From Chara braunii (taxonomy: Eukaryota > Streptophyta > Charophyceae > Charales > Characeae): a stretch of DNA of 24,450 bases. Location of the stretch: contig BFEA01000013.1 of NCBI GenBank assembly GCA_003427395.1, positions 4,996,019 through 5,020,468 of the forward strand, written 5' to 3'. Both the position numbers and the translations under genes were made by a program. Under the pieces are notes generated by a model. The model did no database searches. It had not been told where the DNA came from and was given only the letters and a program-made list of their open reading frames with translations. Below, one piece after another: positions 1 to 7,680 of the stretch (position 1 is the first letter of the stretch; every line of letters starts with the position of its first letter).

Positions 1-40
<40 letters not shown>

Positions 41-45
41 GAGAA

Positions 46-76
<31 letters not shown>

Positions 77-80
77 GAGA
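1..80. repeat. (GA)n microsatellite
   Basis: An almost pure GA dinucleotide run with a few interruptions (a C at about 33 and 64, an extra A near 45). It continues directly into the left arm of the inverted repeat at 81-173, whose right arm is followed by CT, so the microsatellite is itself part of the symmetrical structure. It begins at the window edge, so its full length is unknown. Confidence 0.97.
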
Positions 81-173
81 GTACTTCCATCGATAGGAAG
101 ATTCATTCGATGTATATTTCGATGTTCTAGCGGAAGATTCATTCGATTTTGTGCATGCTATCGATGGAAGTAC
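81..173. repeat. 93-bp inverted-repeat unit with perfect 16-bp arms
   Basis: Positions 81-96 (GTACTTCCATCGATAG) are the exact reverse complement of 158-173. After one mismatch the symmetry continues outward, as GA on the left and CT on the right (175-190). The interior carries a 16-bp direct repeat, GGAAGATTCATTCGAT, at 96-111 and 132-147. The second copy is part of a 40-bp motif (111-150) that recurs elsewhere in the window. It could be a tiny foldback element or a hairpin-prone satellite unit. No coding capacity is present. Confidence 0.8.
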
Positions 174-176
174 CCT

Positions 177-261
<85 letters not shown>
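174..261. repeat. (CT)n then (CA)n microsatellites
   Basis: A short CT run (175-190) is followed after one T by a long (CA)n run (about 192-261). Open frames across this tract encode only Thr-His or Cys-Val dipeptides and are composition artefacts. Confidence 0.96.
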
Positions 262-263
<2 letters not shown>

Positions 264-842
264 ACCCATGCATACATGCAGGAGGCAGACCCTCTTTCAT
301 AAAGATGGGTAGTGGCAAAAATAATAAAAAATGGTTCCTTTGAGTCCCTTGCGCTGGTTGCGGGTGTTTAACCCACCTAGAACGAGCATACGGGGTTGAA
401 AGGGGCAATGGGGGTGGGGACTATTACCCCTTTTGTCTCATAATTTATTACAATATTTTGGAGGTATTGAACTCGGTACCTGGCTCTAGGATAAGCCTAA
501 TGGGGACTTACTGGCTGAAAACGTGAGGGCTGGGTGGCGAAGTGCCTTGGCGACCCTTGAACCCTTGATCTCTTTGAGACTGATGAATCACAAACTCAGA
601 GGACATGAATCTACATTACCGTCTAGTTAATTTAGATCCTACAGACTCTGGAGTCTCGCCTGACGAACTTCAGGTGCCCTGGCGAGGTATAGGAATTGGC
701 CCCGGGATTATCGAGGATTACGGTGATTTCGGGAAGGAGAAACGGAGGGTAGGGTCATTAATCAAGTTTAGTAATGAACTAATCCTCCTCAACCGGCAAG
801 GCAAGCGCGGGTAATCACGAAAATCGTCGTCGATGATTTGCA
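262..842. other. Unassigned sequence, no recognisable gene
   Basis: Unique-looking sequence of mixed composition. A 69-codon plus-strand frame (605-814) has an ATG but no recognisable motif, and it is short enough to occur by chance. I see no tRNA, promoter or repeat that I can support here. Confidence 0.5.
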
Positions 843-1178
843 TGGTTACAGGGCATCTTGCGCTTGCTCGACTGGGTATTGCCGAAGTAGTCTCGCAGGT
901 GCTATGTCTACGAAGGTTTCTACTCCTCTCTTCGCCGCTGCTACTCTTGCTCTTGAGCTATCGGTCGCCCCGCTAACAACCCTGCCCAAGATATCGATCT
1001 TTGTCTCTGCATCTGCCTCGATTTCATGCTCTCTCATTCCTCTTGGAGTTTGCATCAATTTCGCACCACTCCTTACGATAGCCTTCCGATCGAAGAGGAT
1101 CGTATAGAGCTCCGCGATGGACTCCGCCTTCAGCTTTGAGGAGATGCTACATTTGCATCTGGCAGATGAGGGGATCAT
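843..1178 (-). CDS. Possible coding fragment, unknown product
   Basis: A minus-strand frame of about 110 codons, starting at an ATG at 1178. The product would be charged, amphipathic and helical, with a run such as REHEIEADAETKIDILGR in the middle and a basic/acidic mix that looks more protein-like than the overlapping plus-strand frame. I recognise no domain. The frame is open a few codons upstream of the ATG, so it could equally be an internal exon or a scrap of a retroelement gag. It has no identified neighbours: a GC-rich patch lies several hundred bases to one side and unassigned sequence to the other. Chance occurrence cannot be excluded. Confidence 0.25.
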
Positions 1179-1814
1179 GAGGCGGCGCGTGGAAGCACAA
1201 CATGAGGTGATGTTTTATTGTGATGTTACACCCTCGATTCCCCCACCCCTAGAGTGCTCCTATAATAACTATGACGGTTCTCAATGTTGGCTACCCTTGC
1301 GTATGTACTTCGCGCTATCCTATGTTAAATTAACTCTCACGAGCAAGTACGTAGCATAACTAGCGAAAAACATGTTTAAGGGATGCATGCCACCACCCTA
1401 GTCAGAGAAAACGCATGAATCTCTCACCTACCTTAGTGTGGTAAATTGGTGGGCGAACCAATCTGTTGAGATCCTTCCTTTGATATTTATTTCATGATTA
1501 AGGGAGTAATCCCATATGGTTTGACCTCCACCAGCTTACCAGATCGTATGATGCCTTTGTTCGCCCTTGTATGCGACGCAGCGACGGTATGTGATGATTG
1601 CCATGCATGGTATTGTTATGAGTATGTGGTCTTTTGTCTGCCTTGAGCTGTCTCAATGGGGTGTTACTGTAGGAATTGCGTCTGTTGCACTGAGTGAGGG
1701 GATATGTTATTGGTGCGATGGGTCAGGCAATGCTGAGAGCGGATAGGCGACATGGCGTTTGAAGGCATAGAGGAGGGCTGCTTGATTGCCTGCTGTTATC
1801 CGGATCTATGAATC
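1179..1814. other. Unassigned sequence, no recognisable gene
   Basis: No long frame, repeat or RNA gene could be supported on either strand. Composition is ordinary, ending at the start of the GC-rich patch. Confidence 0.5.
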
Positions 1815-1817
1815 CCC

Positions 1818-1925
1818 CTCGGCGGCGGCCATCCGCGGCGAAGTCTGTGGCCGCGGCCTAGGCTGCGACCCCGCGGATGTGTCCGTGCGGCCGCGCGGCC
1901 TTTGCGGCCACATAGAGGCCAGTGG
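1818..1925. repeat. GC-rich palindromic patch
   Basis: A dense cluster of GCGGCC/CCGCGG-type words. Two nested inverted pairs are visible: ATCCGCGG (1831-1838) with CCGCGGAT (1871-1878), and TGTGGCCGC (1846-1854) with GCGGCCACA (1904-1912). This is much more GC-rich than the surrounding sequence. It may be a CpG-rich remnant of a mobile element or a structured RNA region. No function is assigned. Confidence 0.55.
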
Positions 1926-2055
1926 GGAGGGGGTTTCGGGATCCGGGAAGAGCCATGGGGCGGCGCATCCCCAGCCCCAACCCCTCAAACAAAAAAACAT
2001 GAAAAAAAAACTATTTTTTGTGTGGGGACCCGGGGGGGGTTTAGGTGAGTGAAGG

Positions 2056-2239
2056 TATTTTGAAAAAAAAAAAAAAAAAACAGCGCGTTTTTTTTTTTTT
2101 CCGTTGATTAATTGATTGATTGATTGATTGATTGATTGGCCCCACAGGCGCACACACACACACACACATAGGTAGGATTGTATATTTCCATGTTCTAGTG
2201 GAAGATTCATTCGATTTTTTTTTAATTTTTTTTTTTTCG

Positions 2240-2281
<42 letters not shown>

Positions 2282-2485
2282 AGTGGGGGTGGGGTCGCCC
2301 CCCCATCCCCAACAGGCCCCCCCCCCCACACACACACGCAGTATTGTATATTTCCATGTTCNGCAGTATTGTATATTTCCATGTTCGAAAGGAAGATTTA
2401 TTCGATTTTCCTTTTTTTTTTTTTTTTGATTGATTGATTGAGTGGTGGGGGAGGGGTCGCCCCACCCCCACGCCACCCACCACGG

Positions 2486-2542
<57 letters not shown>

Positions 2543-2607
2543 CACACCATCTGTCCCGCGCACGGGCCAAGGCGCAGCGGGGGCAGCGCACACACATACA
2601 CACACAC
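2056..2607. repeat. Compound microsatellite array of three similar modules
   Basis: Three successive modules share one order: poly-T, tandem GATT, a G/C-rich linker (GGGGTCGCCCC in modules 2 and 3, GGCCCC in module 1), then CA repeats. Modules 1 and 2 continue into the 40-bp motif TGTATATTTCC...ATTCGATTTT, which leads into the next poly-T. Approximate modules are 2088-2218, 2219-2409 and 2410-2607. The third ends in a long (CA)n at about 2489-2547 and a second short CA stretch at about 2590-2608, which abuts the retrotransposon reading frame. Repetition of the whole composite suggests duplication of a unit and not independent microsatellite birth. Confidence 0.85.
2179..2218 (+). repeat. Dispersed 40-bp motif, best copy
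   Basis: Starts TGTATATTTCC and ends ATTCGATTTT. Related copies lie at 111-150 (plus), 2370-2409 (plus), a 17-bp head-only copy at 2345-2361 (plus), and 6661-6693 (minus, about 29 of 33 positions matching). The recurrence across more than 6 kb and in both orientations marks a dispersed repeat family. Confidence 0.8.
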
Positions 2608-3948
2608 ACGCCCAGTTCATCTCCTTTTGGAGCACCAATGTTATTTGTCCCCAAGAAGGAAGGAGAGCTACGTATGTGTATAGACTATAGGCGTCTGAAT
2701 GCTATCACAATCAAGAATGTTGAACCACTGCCCAGGATAGACGATCTCTTAGATCGGGTGCAGGGTTGCAAATATTTTTCCAAGATAGATTTAAAGTTCG
2801 GATACCATCAGATAGAAGTCCATCCTGATGACCAGTACAAGACTGCGTTCCGGACTAGATATGGGCATTATGAGTTCATAGTGATGCCCTTTGGACTGAC
2901 CAATGCGCCAACGACATTTCAGCGATGTATGAACGATTTGTTTAGGCCTTGGTTGGATAGACTTGTCGTAGTGTATCTAGACGACATCTTAGTTTTCAGT
3001 AGGACCCTCCAAGAGCACCAGGGTCATTTGAGGCAGGTCTTGGAGAAGCTGAGAGAAGCTAACTTCAAAATCAATGCGAAGAAGTGCGAGTGGGGCAAGA
3101 CACAAGTCTTGTACTTGGGCCACATGTTAAACAGAGATGGCATTAAGCCTGAGGACAGCAAGATGGCGACGATTAGAGATTCGCCAACGCCCCGCACATT
3201 GACAGAGTTGCGGCCGTTCCTTGGCCTAGCTAACTACTATAGAAAGTTTGTGAGGAACTTCTCCATTTTCGCCGCTCCCCTTCCCAGATTGCTCAAGAAA
3301 GAGGCAATCTGGCAGTGGGATAAATATTGTACGTCTGTGCTAAAGAAGTTGAAGCGCGCGTTAATAGAGTATCATGTCCTCAAAGTAGCAGATCCGTCCT
3401 TGCCATTTGTCGTTACCACGGACGGAAGTCAGTATGGTATATACACCGTGTTACAGCAGGACGGCGACAATGGTTACAGGCCCGTAGAGTTCATGTCAGC
3501 GAGGATGCCCTCAGAGAAGGTTGCTACCTCGATGTATGAGAGGGAACTCTATGCTCTCAAGCAGTCTTTAGAGCACTGGAAGCATTACCTGCTTGTGAGG
3601 CACTTCAAGCTGTATTCAGACCACGAGACACTTAGATGTCTGAAGATACAGGCCAAGATGACACCTAAGTTGACTAGGTGGGCCGCTGAGATAGACCAGT
3701 ACGACTTTGAGCTCAAGCCAGTTAAGGGCAAATATAATGTAGTTATGAATGCTCTGAGTACGAGATCAGACTACTTTGGAGCCATAGTTCACTATCTGGA
3801 CATAGGGCGTGACCTGCAAGAGAAAGTTAGACAGGCGTATGCGCATGACCCTATCTATAGTGACCTCCTCAAGAAGGTTAAGGAGGCCCAGAGACCGAGC
3901 CATATTACTGCACTACAGAGGTGTTATTATTTGAGAAGACCAATGTAG
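2608..3948 (+). pseudogene. Reverse transcriptase-RNase H segment of the chromovirus pol
   Basis: The frame that is open from 2434 gains meaning only from about 2608; before that it translates CA repeats. RT motifs visible include FSKIDLKFGYHQIE (palm), MPFGLTNAP and the active-site YLDD (2974-2985), followed by the connection region with FLGLANYYRKFV. RNase H begins at about 3400. Its first acidic residue is in TTDGS (3421), the Glu in YERELYAL and the next Asp in YSDHETL. The last expected Asp (usual form ADALSR) is Asn in VMNALST (Asn codon 3748-3750). The segment ends at a stop (3946-3948) where the reading shifts to frame 3. Function is probably lost even apart from the 5' truncation. 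Confidence 0.93.
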
Positions 3949-4503
3949 TAGACCGCCTATGCATTCCAACAGTGAGGAAATCCGCAGTCTGATCCTAGGG
4001 GAATGCCATGATACAGAGGGACACTTCAGTTCACAAAAGACTTTAGCCAATCTTATGCACGCGTACACATGGCCAGGAATGAAAAAGGACTGCATAGAGT
4101 ATGTCCGCAATTGTGAAGCCTGTGAAAGGAACAAGACTACTACTCGTGCCCCTCTAGGTCTTCTAAGACCCTTGCCTATTCCAGATCAGCCTGGACATTC
4201 AGTCTCCATTGACTTCATGGATGCCGGTGTCAAGAGTAGGCACGACAAGAGCCAAGTCATGGTTGTAGTCGATAGATTTAGCAAGTATGCTATTTTTGTC
4301 TCTTGCCTGCAAAGGCACGTACAAAGTTGGTTATTCAGAAGTTTTTCGATTTTTGTCTCTTTTCGACTTTTGGGTTATTCAGTCCCATTAGTGATAGAGA
4401 TACCCGTTTTACTAGCTAGAACTGGCAGAAACTGATGAGAGTCTACGGATCTAAGTTGTTGATGTCATATGGCCGTCATCCAGAGACTAACGGTTAGACA
4501 GAG
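3942..4503 (+). pseudogene. Integrase segment, degenerate catalytic core
   Basis: After a short frame-3 stretch (RLCIPT), frame 2 carries the HHCC zinc-binding domain: two His in ECHDTEGHF and the pair CEAC. The core follows, with the first catalytic Asp in SIDF (4211-4213) and VVDRFSKYAIF. Homology dissolves at about 4310-4386, where small indels and a repeated TTTTTGTCTCTT-like word occur. It resumes in frame 1 at SDRDTRF with the second Asp (4393). The third acidic residue (4501-4503) directly follows an in-frame TAG where a QTE-type motif is expected. The D,D,E triad can be traced, but the protein could not be made. Confidence 0.88.
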
Positions 4504-5325
4504 CAGATGAACAAGATCCTGCAGCAAGTTTTGCGCATGTACATTAGACCGGATCAGATGAACTGGGACGAGATGTTACCCAAGGTAGCCAGTGCATACA
4601 ATAACAACGTGCATTTGTCCACCTCTCGCACTCCCAACAAGTTGCACAAGTCCTTTAGACCGCGTAGACCGTTTGAGGGGCTTAACCAGGATCAAATCCA
4701 CAGACTACCACTCGATACCAGGGAGTTCGCGATACAGCACGAGCAAGAGATAACCACTGTTGTTGAGAACTTCAGGAAGGCCCAACACCGAATGATAGAA
4801 CAGGCTAATCAGCATCGTCGCCCATCGCAATTTCAGGTAGGCGACCTGGTCTGGGTCAAGTCTACAGAGTTTGCGCCTGAGGATAACATCTCGCAAAAGT
4901 TACTGCTCGCATATAGAGGACCGTGGCCAGTCCTAGAAGTTAAGGGCGGAGAGGATGGACCGCCCTACACCATAGAGATCCCAACACACCTCCACACCTA
5001 CCCTGTGTTTCACGCATCAAATTTGTCGCCGTGTGTCACAAGTCAACAATTTCCATCTAGACGGTCCATGATTCCTCCAGACATGGACGGAAGATATGAC
5101 ATCGACGACATTGTAGGTGAAGATGTGTTCAGAACAAAAGGTAGAGGTCGTCCACAGAAGCAGTATAAGGTCCGGTTTGCGTATCAGGAAACTGAGGATG
5201 ACCGCTGGTTCACTAGAGCATAACTTCTAGAGACAACTCCTGATGTAGTTAGAGCCTACGAGAGAGATCAGAAAGGTAAAGGTCCTGCCTTGGACCGAGT
5301 TATTCTCGGAGGACCTCGAATTTAG
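4504..5325 (+). pseudogene. Integrase C-terminus and chromodomain
   Basis: A continuous frame carries the integrase tail (WDEMLPKVASAYNNNVH, FQVGDLVWVK, YRGPWPVLE, HASNLSP). A chromodomain follows from about 5095: YDIDDIVGEDVF, then KQYKVRFAY and a final helix around TTPDVVRAYE. The TAA at 5221-5223 lies inside that last helix, and the same frame continues as recognisable chromodomain for about 20 more codons before the real end at 5323-5325, so the stop is a later mutation. Chromodomains of this type bind methylated histone H3 tails in related elements. Aromatic-cage residues cannot be assigned confidently here. Confidence 0.88.
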
Positions 5326-6570
5326 ACCGGCGGGAGTGAAACGGTATTCACCAGCTCGCAGTAGCTGATGCAGATCCCAGGGCTCGATCCCTAGTCTCCA
5401 CCTTACCCGTGTACAGTATCTGTATCGATCCCTAGAGTTGAACCCGTGATCTGTGTATTTGTAACAGTTGGTAGGTTGTCGTAGGGTCCATAGGTAGCAG
5501 GGGTTCGATCTGTAGACATGTCGAGTAGGAGTCTCAGTCAGGTCTAGAAGTCGTAGCTGTAGCTGTCTCAAAGGGTCAAGGTCGTAGCTGCTACAATCCA
5601 GAAAGGTCAAGGTCGTAGCTGCTACAGTATCGAAAGGTCAAGTCTACGGCCTTCCGGAAGGTCCGAGTAATGTCCTTTCGAAGTTTCCCACGTTTAGGCT
5701 GAGGCAAGTGGGCAAGTGGTGGAGTCTACCCGTGCTGAGTCAGCAGTCCCAGTCCTAGGCAGTCCTGGTCCAGTCAAGCAAGTACCGCATGGGACTGTGT
5801 GCACTACGGGCATGGAAAAGGGCCAGACCACCGAGCTGCAGAAGTATAAATCAAGAGGCAGCGCCCAATCATTCATTCATTCCTGCGTGAGCCATGCGGA
5901 AGCGCTGCCACAAGCGACTTGTACGAGGTGGTCTGCAGTGAGCCCGAGGACGAAGTGGGCGAGAGAGAATGAGCGTAGCCATAGCGATAGGGTAGTAGCG
6001 GCCATAGCCTCCATAGCTGTAGGTAGAGTTCAGTGTATGTGTGCGTGTGTGTTCAGGGTATCGTGTGTGGGATATCTAGGGTGATCATGTGTATGCGAAC
6101 AGAGAGTTGTGTGGGTGCTGAGTCGCCATAGCCATCGAAGTGAACTTGTACCTGATCTGTGTTCTCGGTTACCATATCTCTAAGTTCTGAGTGGGCGCTT
6201 GTCGCCAGTTTGCTGTGCACCTGTTTGCATGCATGAGAAATGTGAATGAGAGCGAGTCTGATTGCATTGTAGGCCTGAGGCACATAATTTTTGGGGCAGG
6301 CGACAAACATTTTGTGCAAGGCTGGGGCCCTGTACTGGTGGTTTAATACTATGGAGCTTTACTACCCTCTTCCCCTGAATATAAGGCATATGAGGTAAAC
6401 GAATACAATGCATATTGTGCGTGGTATTTTCTTACAACGCATATGGGTTATGTTCGAGTGAACGAGACCAACTTTGCCTGCACAAGGGGGTCCGGTCCAG
6501 GCTGAGTAGGCTCAGTTCTGGACCATGGATGTGAGCCTTATAGCCTAGGCAAAAAGGTAAGAGTAAAGTA
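5326..6570. other. Noncoding 3' region of the chromovirus, possible LTR remnant
   Basis: No convincing gene. The position, directly after pol, is where the polypurine tract and 3' LTR should lie. A TATAAAT (5845-5851) and a purine run at about 5815-5822 could belong to an LTR. The 5' end of the element is missing, so there is no second LTR to compare, and the boundaries cannot be set. Some short frames (for example 5716-6084) have no protein signature. Confidence 0.35.
5565..5645 (+). repeat. About 30-bp tandem repeat, 2.5 copies
   Basis: The core GGTCAAGGTCGTAGCTGCTACA occurs twice about 30 bp apart (from about 5574 and 5605), and a third partial AAAGGTCAAG begins at about 5633. A diverged earlier piece, TCGTAGCTGTAGCTG, lies at about 5551. 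It sits in the presumed 3' noncoding/LTR region of the chromovirus, where U3 repeats are common. Confidence 0.75.
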
Positions 6571-6574
6571 GCGA

Positions 6575-6695
6575 CGTACCTTTCCATGTTCTGGGTTGAG
6601 TTTCAATCCTTTACCCTACTTGGGCCCTTGCTCCACTCCTCAGCAAATGTGCAAAATGAGAATGAATCTTCCACTAGAACGCGGACAAATACAAC
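6575..6695. repeat. Inverted copy of the dispersed 40-bp motif
   Basis: The minus strand of 6661-6693 matches the motif seen at 2179-2211 over about 29 of 33 positions, including the exact core TTCTAGTGGAAGATTCATT. A 12-bp piece, TTTCCATGTTCT, lies on the plus strand at 6581-6592, so the two face each other. This is another symmetrical arrangement like 81-173. Confidence 0.6.
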
Positions 6696-6848
6696 CCCTT
6701 TACAACACCTATCTTTTTTGTCTCGGTGACCACAGTAGTGCAGCGAGACCTTGGTGAGGGGCTTTCTTATTTTTCCACTTTCTTGGTCGTGCCACTTTTT
6801 TGGTTATCAGAAGAGCCATTTTCTTGGTTGTCAGAAGCGCCTTCGTGC

Positions 6849-6936
6849 AGAGAGAGAGAGACCGAGAGAGAGAGAGCCCTGTAGCGCGCGTCAGTGATCT
6901 GGAGGGCAGTTTCTTGCCTGAAGAAGAGCATAGCGG

Positions 6937-7025
<89 letters not shown>
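6849..7025. repeat. (GA)n microsatellites
   Basis: A short GA stretch (about 6849-6880), about 60 bp of spacer, then a long near-pure GA run (about 6940-7025). Just upstream, a 24-bp period is visible: TTGGTTATCAGAAGAGCC (6800-6817) and TTGGTTGTCAGAAGCGCC (6824-6841). Frames across the tract encode Arg-Glu or Ser-Leu repeats and are not genes. Confidence 0.95.
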
Positions 7026-7088
7026 ACGGGCAGTGATCTGTGAGTACGGGCCTGCACGGAGCAGGCGTTGACCTTGGGGGGTGGGAGG

Positions 7089-7302
7089 TTATATTCAAAT
7101 ACAACAATTTTCTCTTTGTGAAATTCAAATATAACGCATATGCATATTATATTATTATTTGAATAGAACTTGTATGCGTTATATTTGAAGTGCCCTTGTA
7201 TTCGAAGAAAAAGGTCTAACTTTCCAAAAACCCGTTTTTTTTGAAAAACTTGAATACAACGCATATGCGTTATGTTCGGGGAAAAACTTGAATACAACGC
7301 CT
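7089..7302. repeat. AT-rich palindromic repeat cluster
   Basis: TCAAATATAACGCATA (7125-7140) is the exact reverse complement of 7173-7188. A 20-bp direct repeat, GAAAAACTTGAATACAACGC, occurs at 7243-7262 and 7281-7300 (period 38). The word TACAACGCATATG-GTTATGTTCG at 7255-7279 also occurs at 6433-6457 with one substitution. The shared ATACAACGCATATGCGTTAT core is itself nearly palindromic. This is probably a MITE-like or satellite fragment. Confidence 0.75.
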
Positions 7303-7324
7303 ACTAGGAGTTTTCTCTCAGAGG

Positions 7325-7680
7325 GAAATGCAAGTTGTACCGGGAATCAGGACGCCACCTATGCGCTCACGCTGCAACGGGTTGGTAGCGTTGTCTACAG
7401 TGAAGTGTGAGAGTGGGGTCTCGTCGGTCGTCGGCGCCCGCACTGGCATGGGCTGATCAAGCTATGGAATTTGGGCGAAAGAAAGCCGCCATAGCTGCTG
7501 ATTGGGGCTCGGCATATAGGTTGGTGATAGACGAATCCACCTAGCGACGTCGTCCTGACGGATTGAGTAGAGGTTAAACCCCTCGAACAACTGGGTATTA
7601 ACGATGCCCCTTGGGAAGGCGTGGTGTCTGCGTGAGCAACACAAGAGAAGCGACGTTGCATAAGAGTACGAGGAAGGCAA
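7325..7680 (-). pseudogene. Weak minus-strand reading frame with one internal stop, unknown
   Basis: From 7680 downward the minus strand is open for 72 codons (VARWIRLSPTYMPSP and similar), meets a stop near 7463, then stays open in the same frame for about 50 more codons (TTDETPLSHFTVDNATNP...) to about 7325. The composition is protein-like, but I recognise no family and there is no supporting context. It may be a decayed coding fragment or chance. Confidence 0.2.

Larger units (their letters stand above)
2608..5325 (+). pseudogene. Ty3/gypsy chromovirus pol, 5'-truncated and frameshifted
   Basis: Encodes, in order, reverse transcriptase, RNase H, integrase and a C-terminal chromodomain, the arrangement of chromoviruses. 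In an intact element this polyprotein copies genomic RNA and inserts the cDNA, with the chromodomain guiding insertion into marked chromatin. Gag, protease and the start of RT are absent: homology begins abruptly at PSSSPFGAP, directly after CA repeats. RT runs in frame 1 through FGYHQIE, MPFGLTNAP and the catalytic YLDD. Coding then shifts frame twice near 3935-3975. Integrase is scrambled at about 4310-4386 and carries stops at 4417-4419 and 4495-4497. A further stop (5221-5223) interrupts the chromodomain helix, and the frame finally closes at 5323-5325. It is clearly a dead copy, and the family assignment is secure. Confidence 0.95.

Noticed and set aside
149-408. Open frames across (CA)n at 149-343 (+) and 190-408 (-)
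   Set aside because: They encode Thr-His or Cys-Val dipeptide runs created by the microsatellite and have no other protein signature.
605-814. 69-codon plus-strand frame starting with ATG
   Set aside because: Short, no motif, no context; within the length expected by chance.
2181-2409. Direct repeats with similar spacing that might suggest a CRISPR array
   Set aside because: The spacers are themselves microsatellites, the repeats vary in length and only about three are present; the context is eukaryotic.
1806-2690. Overlapping frames on both strands across 1806-2690
   Set aside because: All consist of translated GATT, poly-T and CA repeats (Ile-Asn-Gln-Ser, Lys and Cys-Val runs).
5370-5520. 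GGCTCGATCC and GGTTCGATCT words resembling a tRNA B box
   Set aside because: No matching A box, acceptor stem or cloverleaf could be built around either.
6709-7297. Minus-strand frames of 139 and 176 codons and a plus frame at 6800-7036
   Set aside because: Open because of the GA/CT tract; the translations are Ser-Leu or Arg-Glu repeats.
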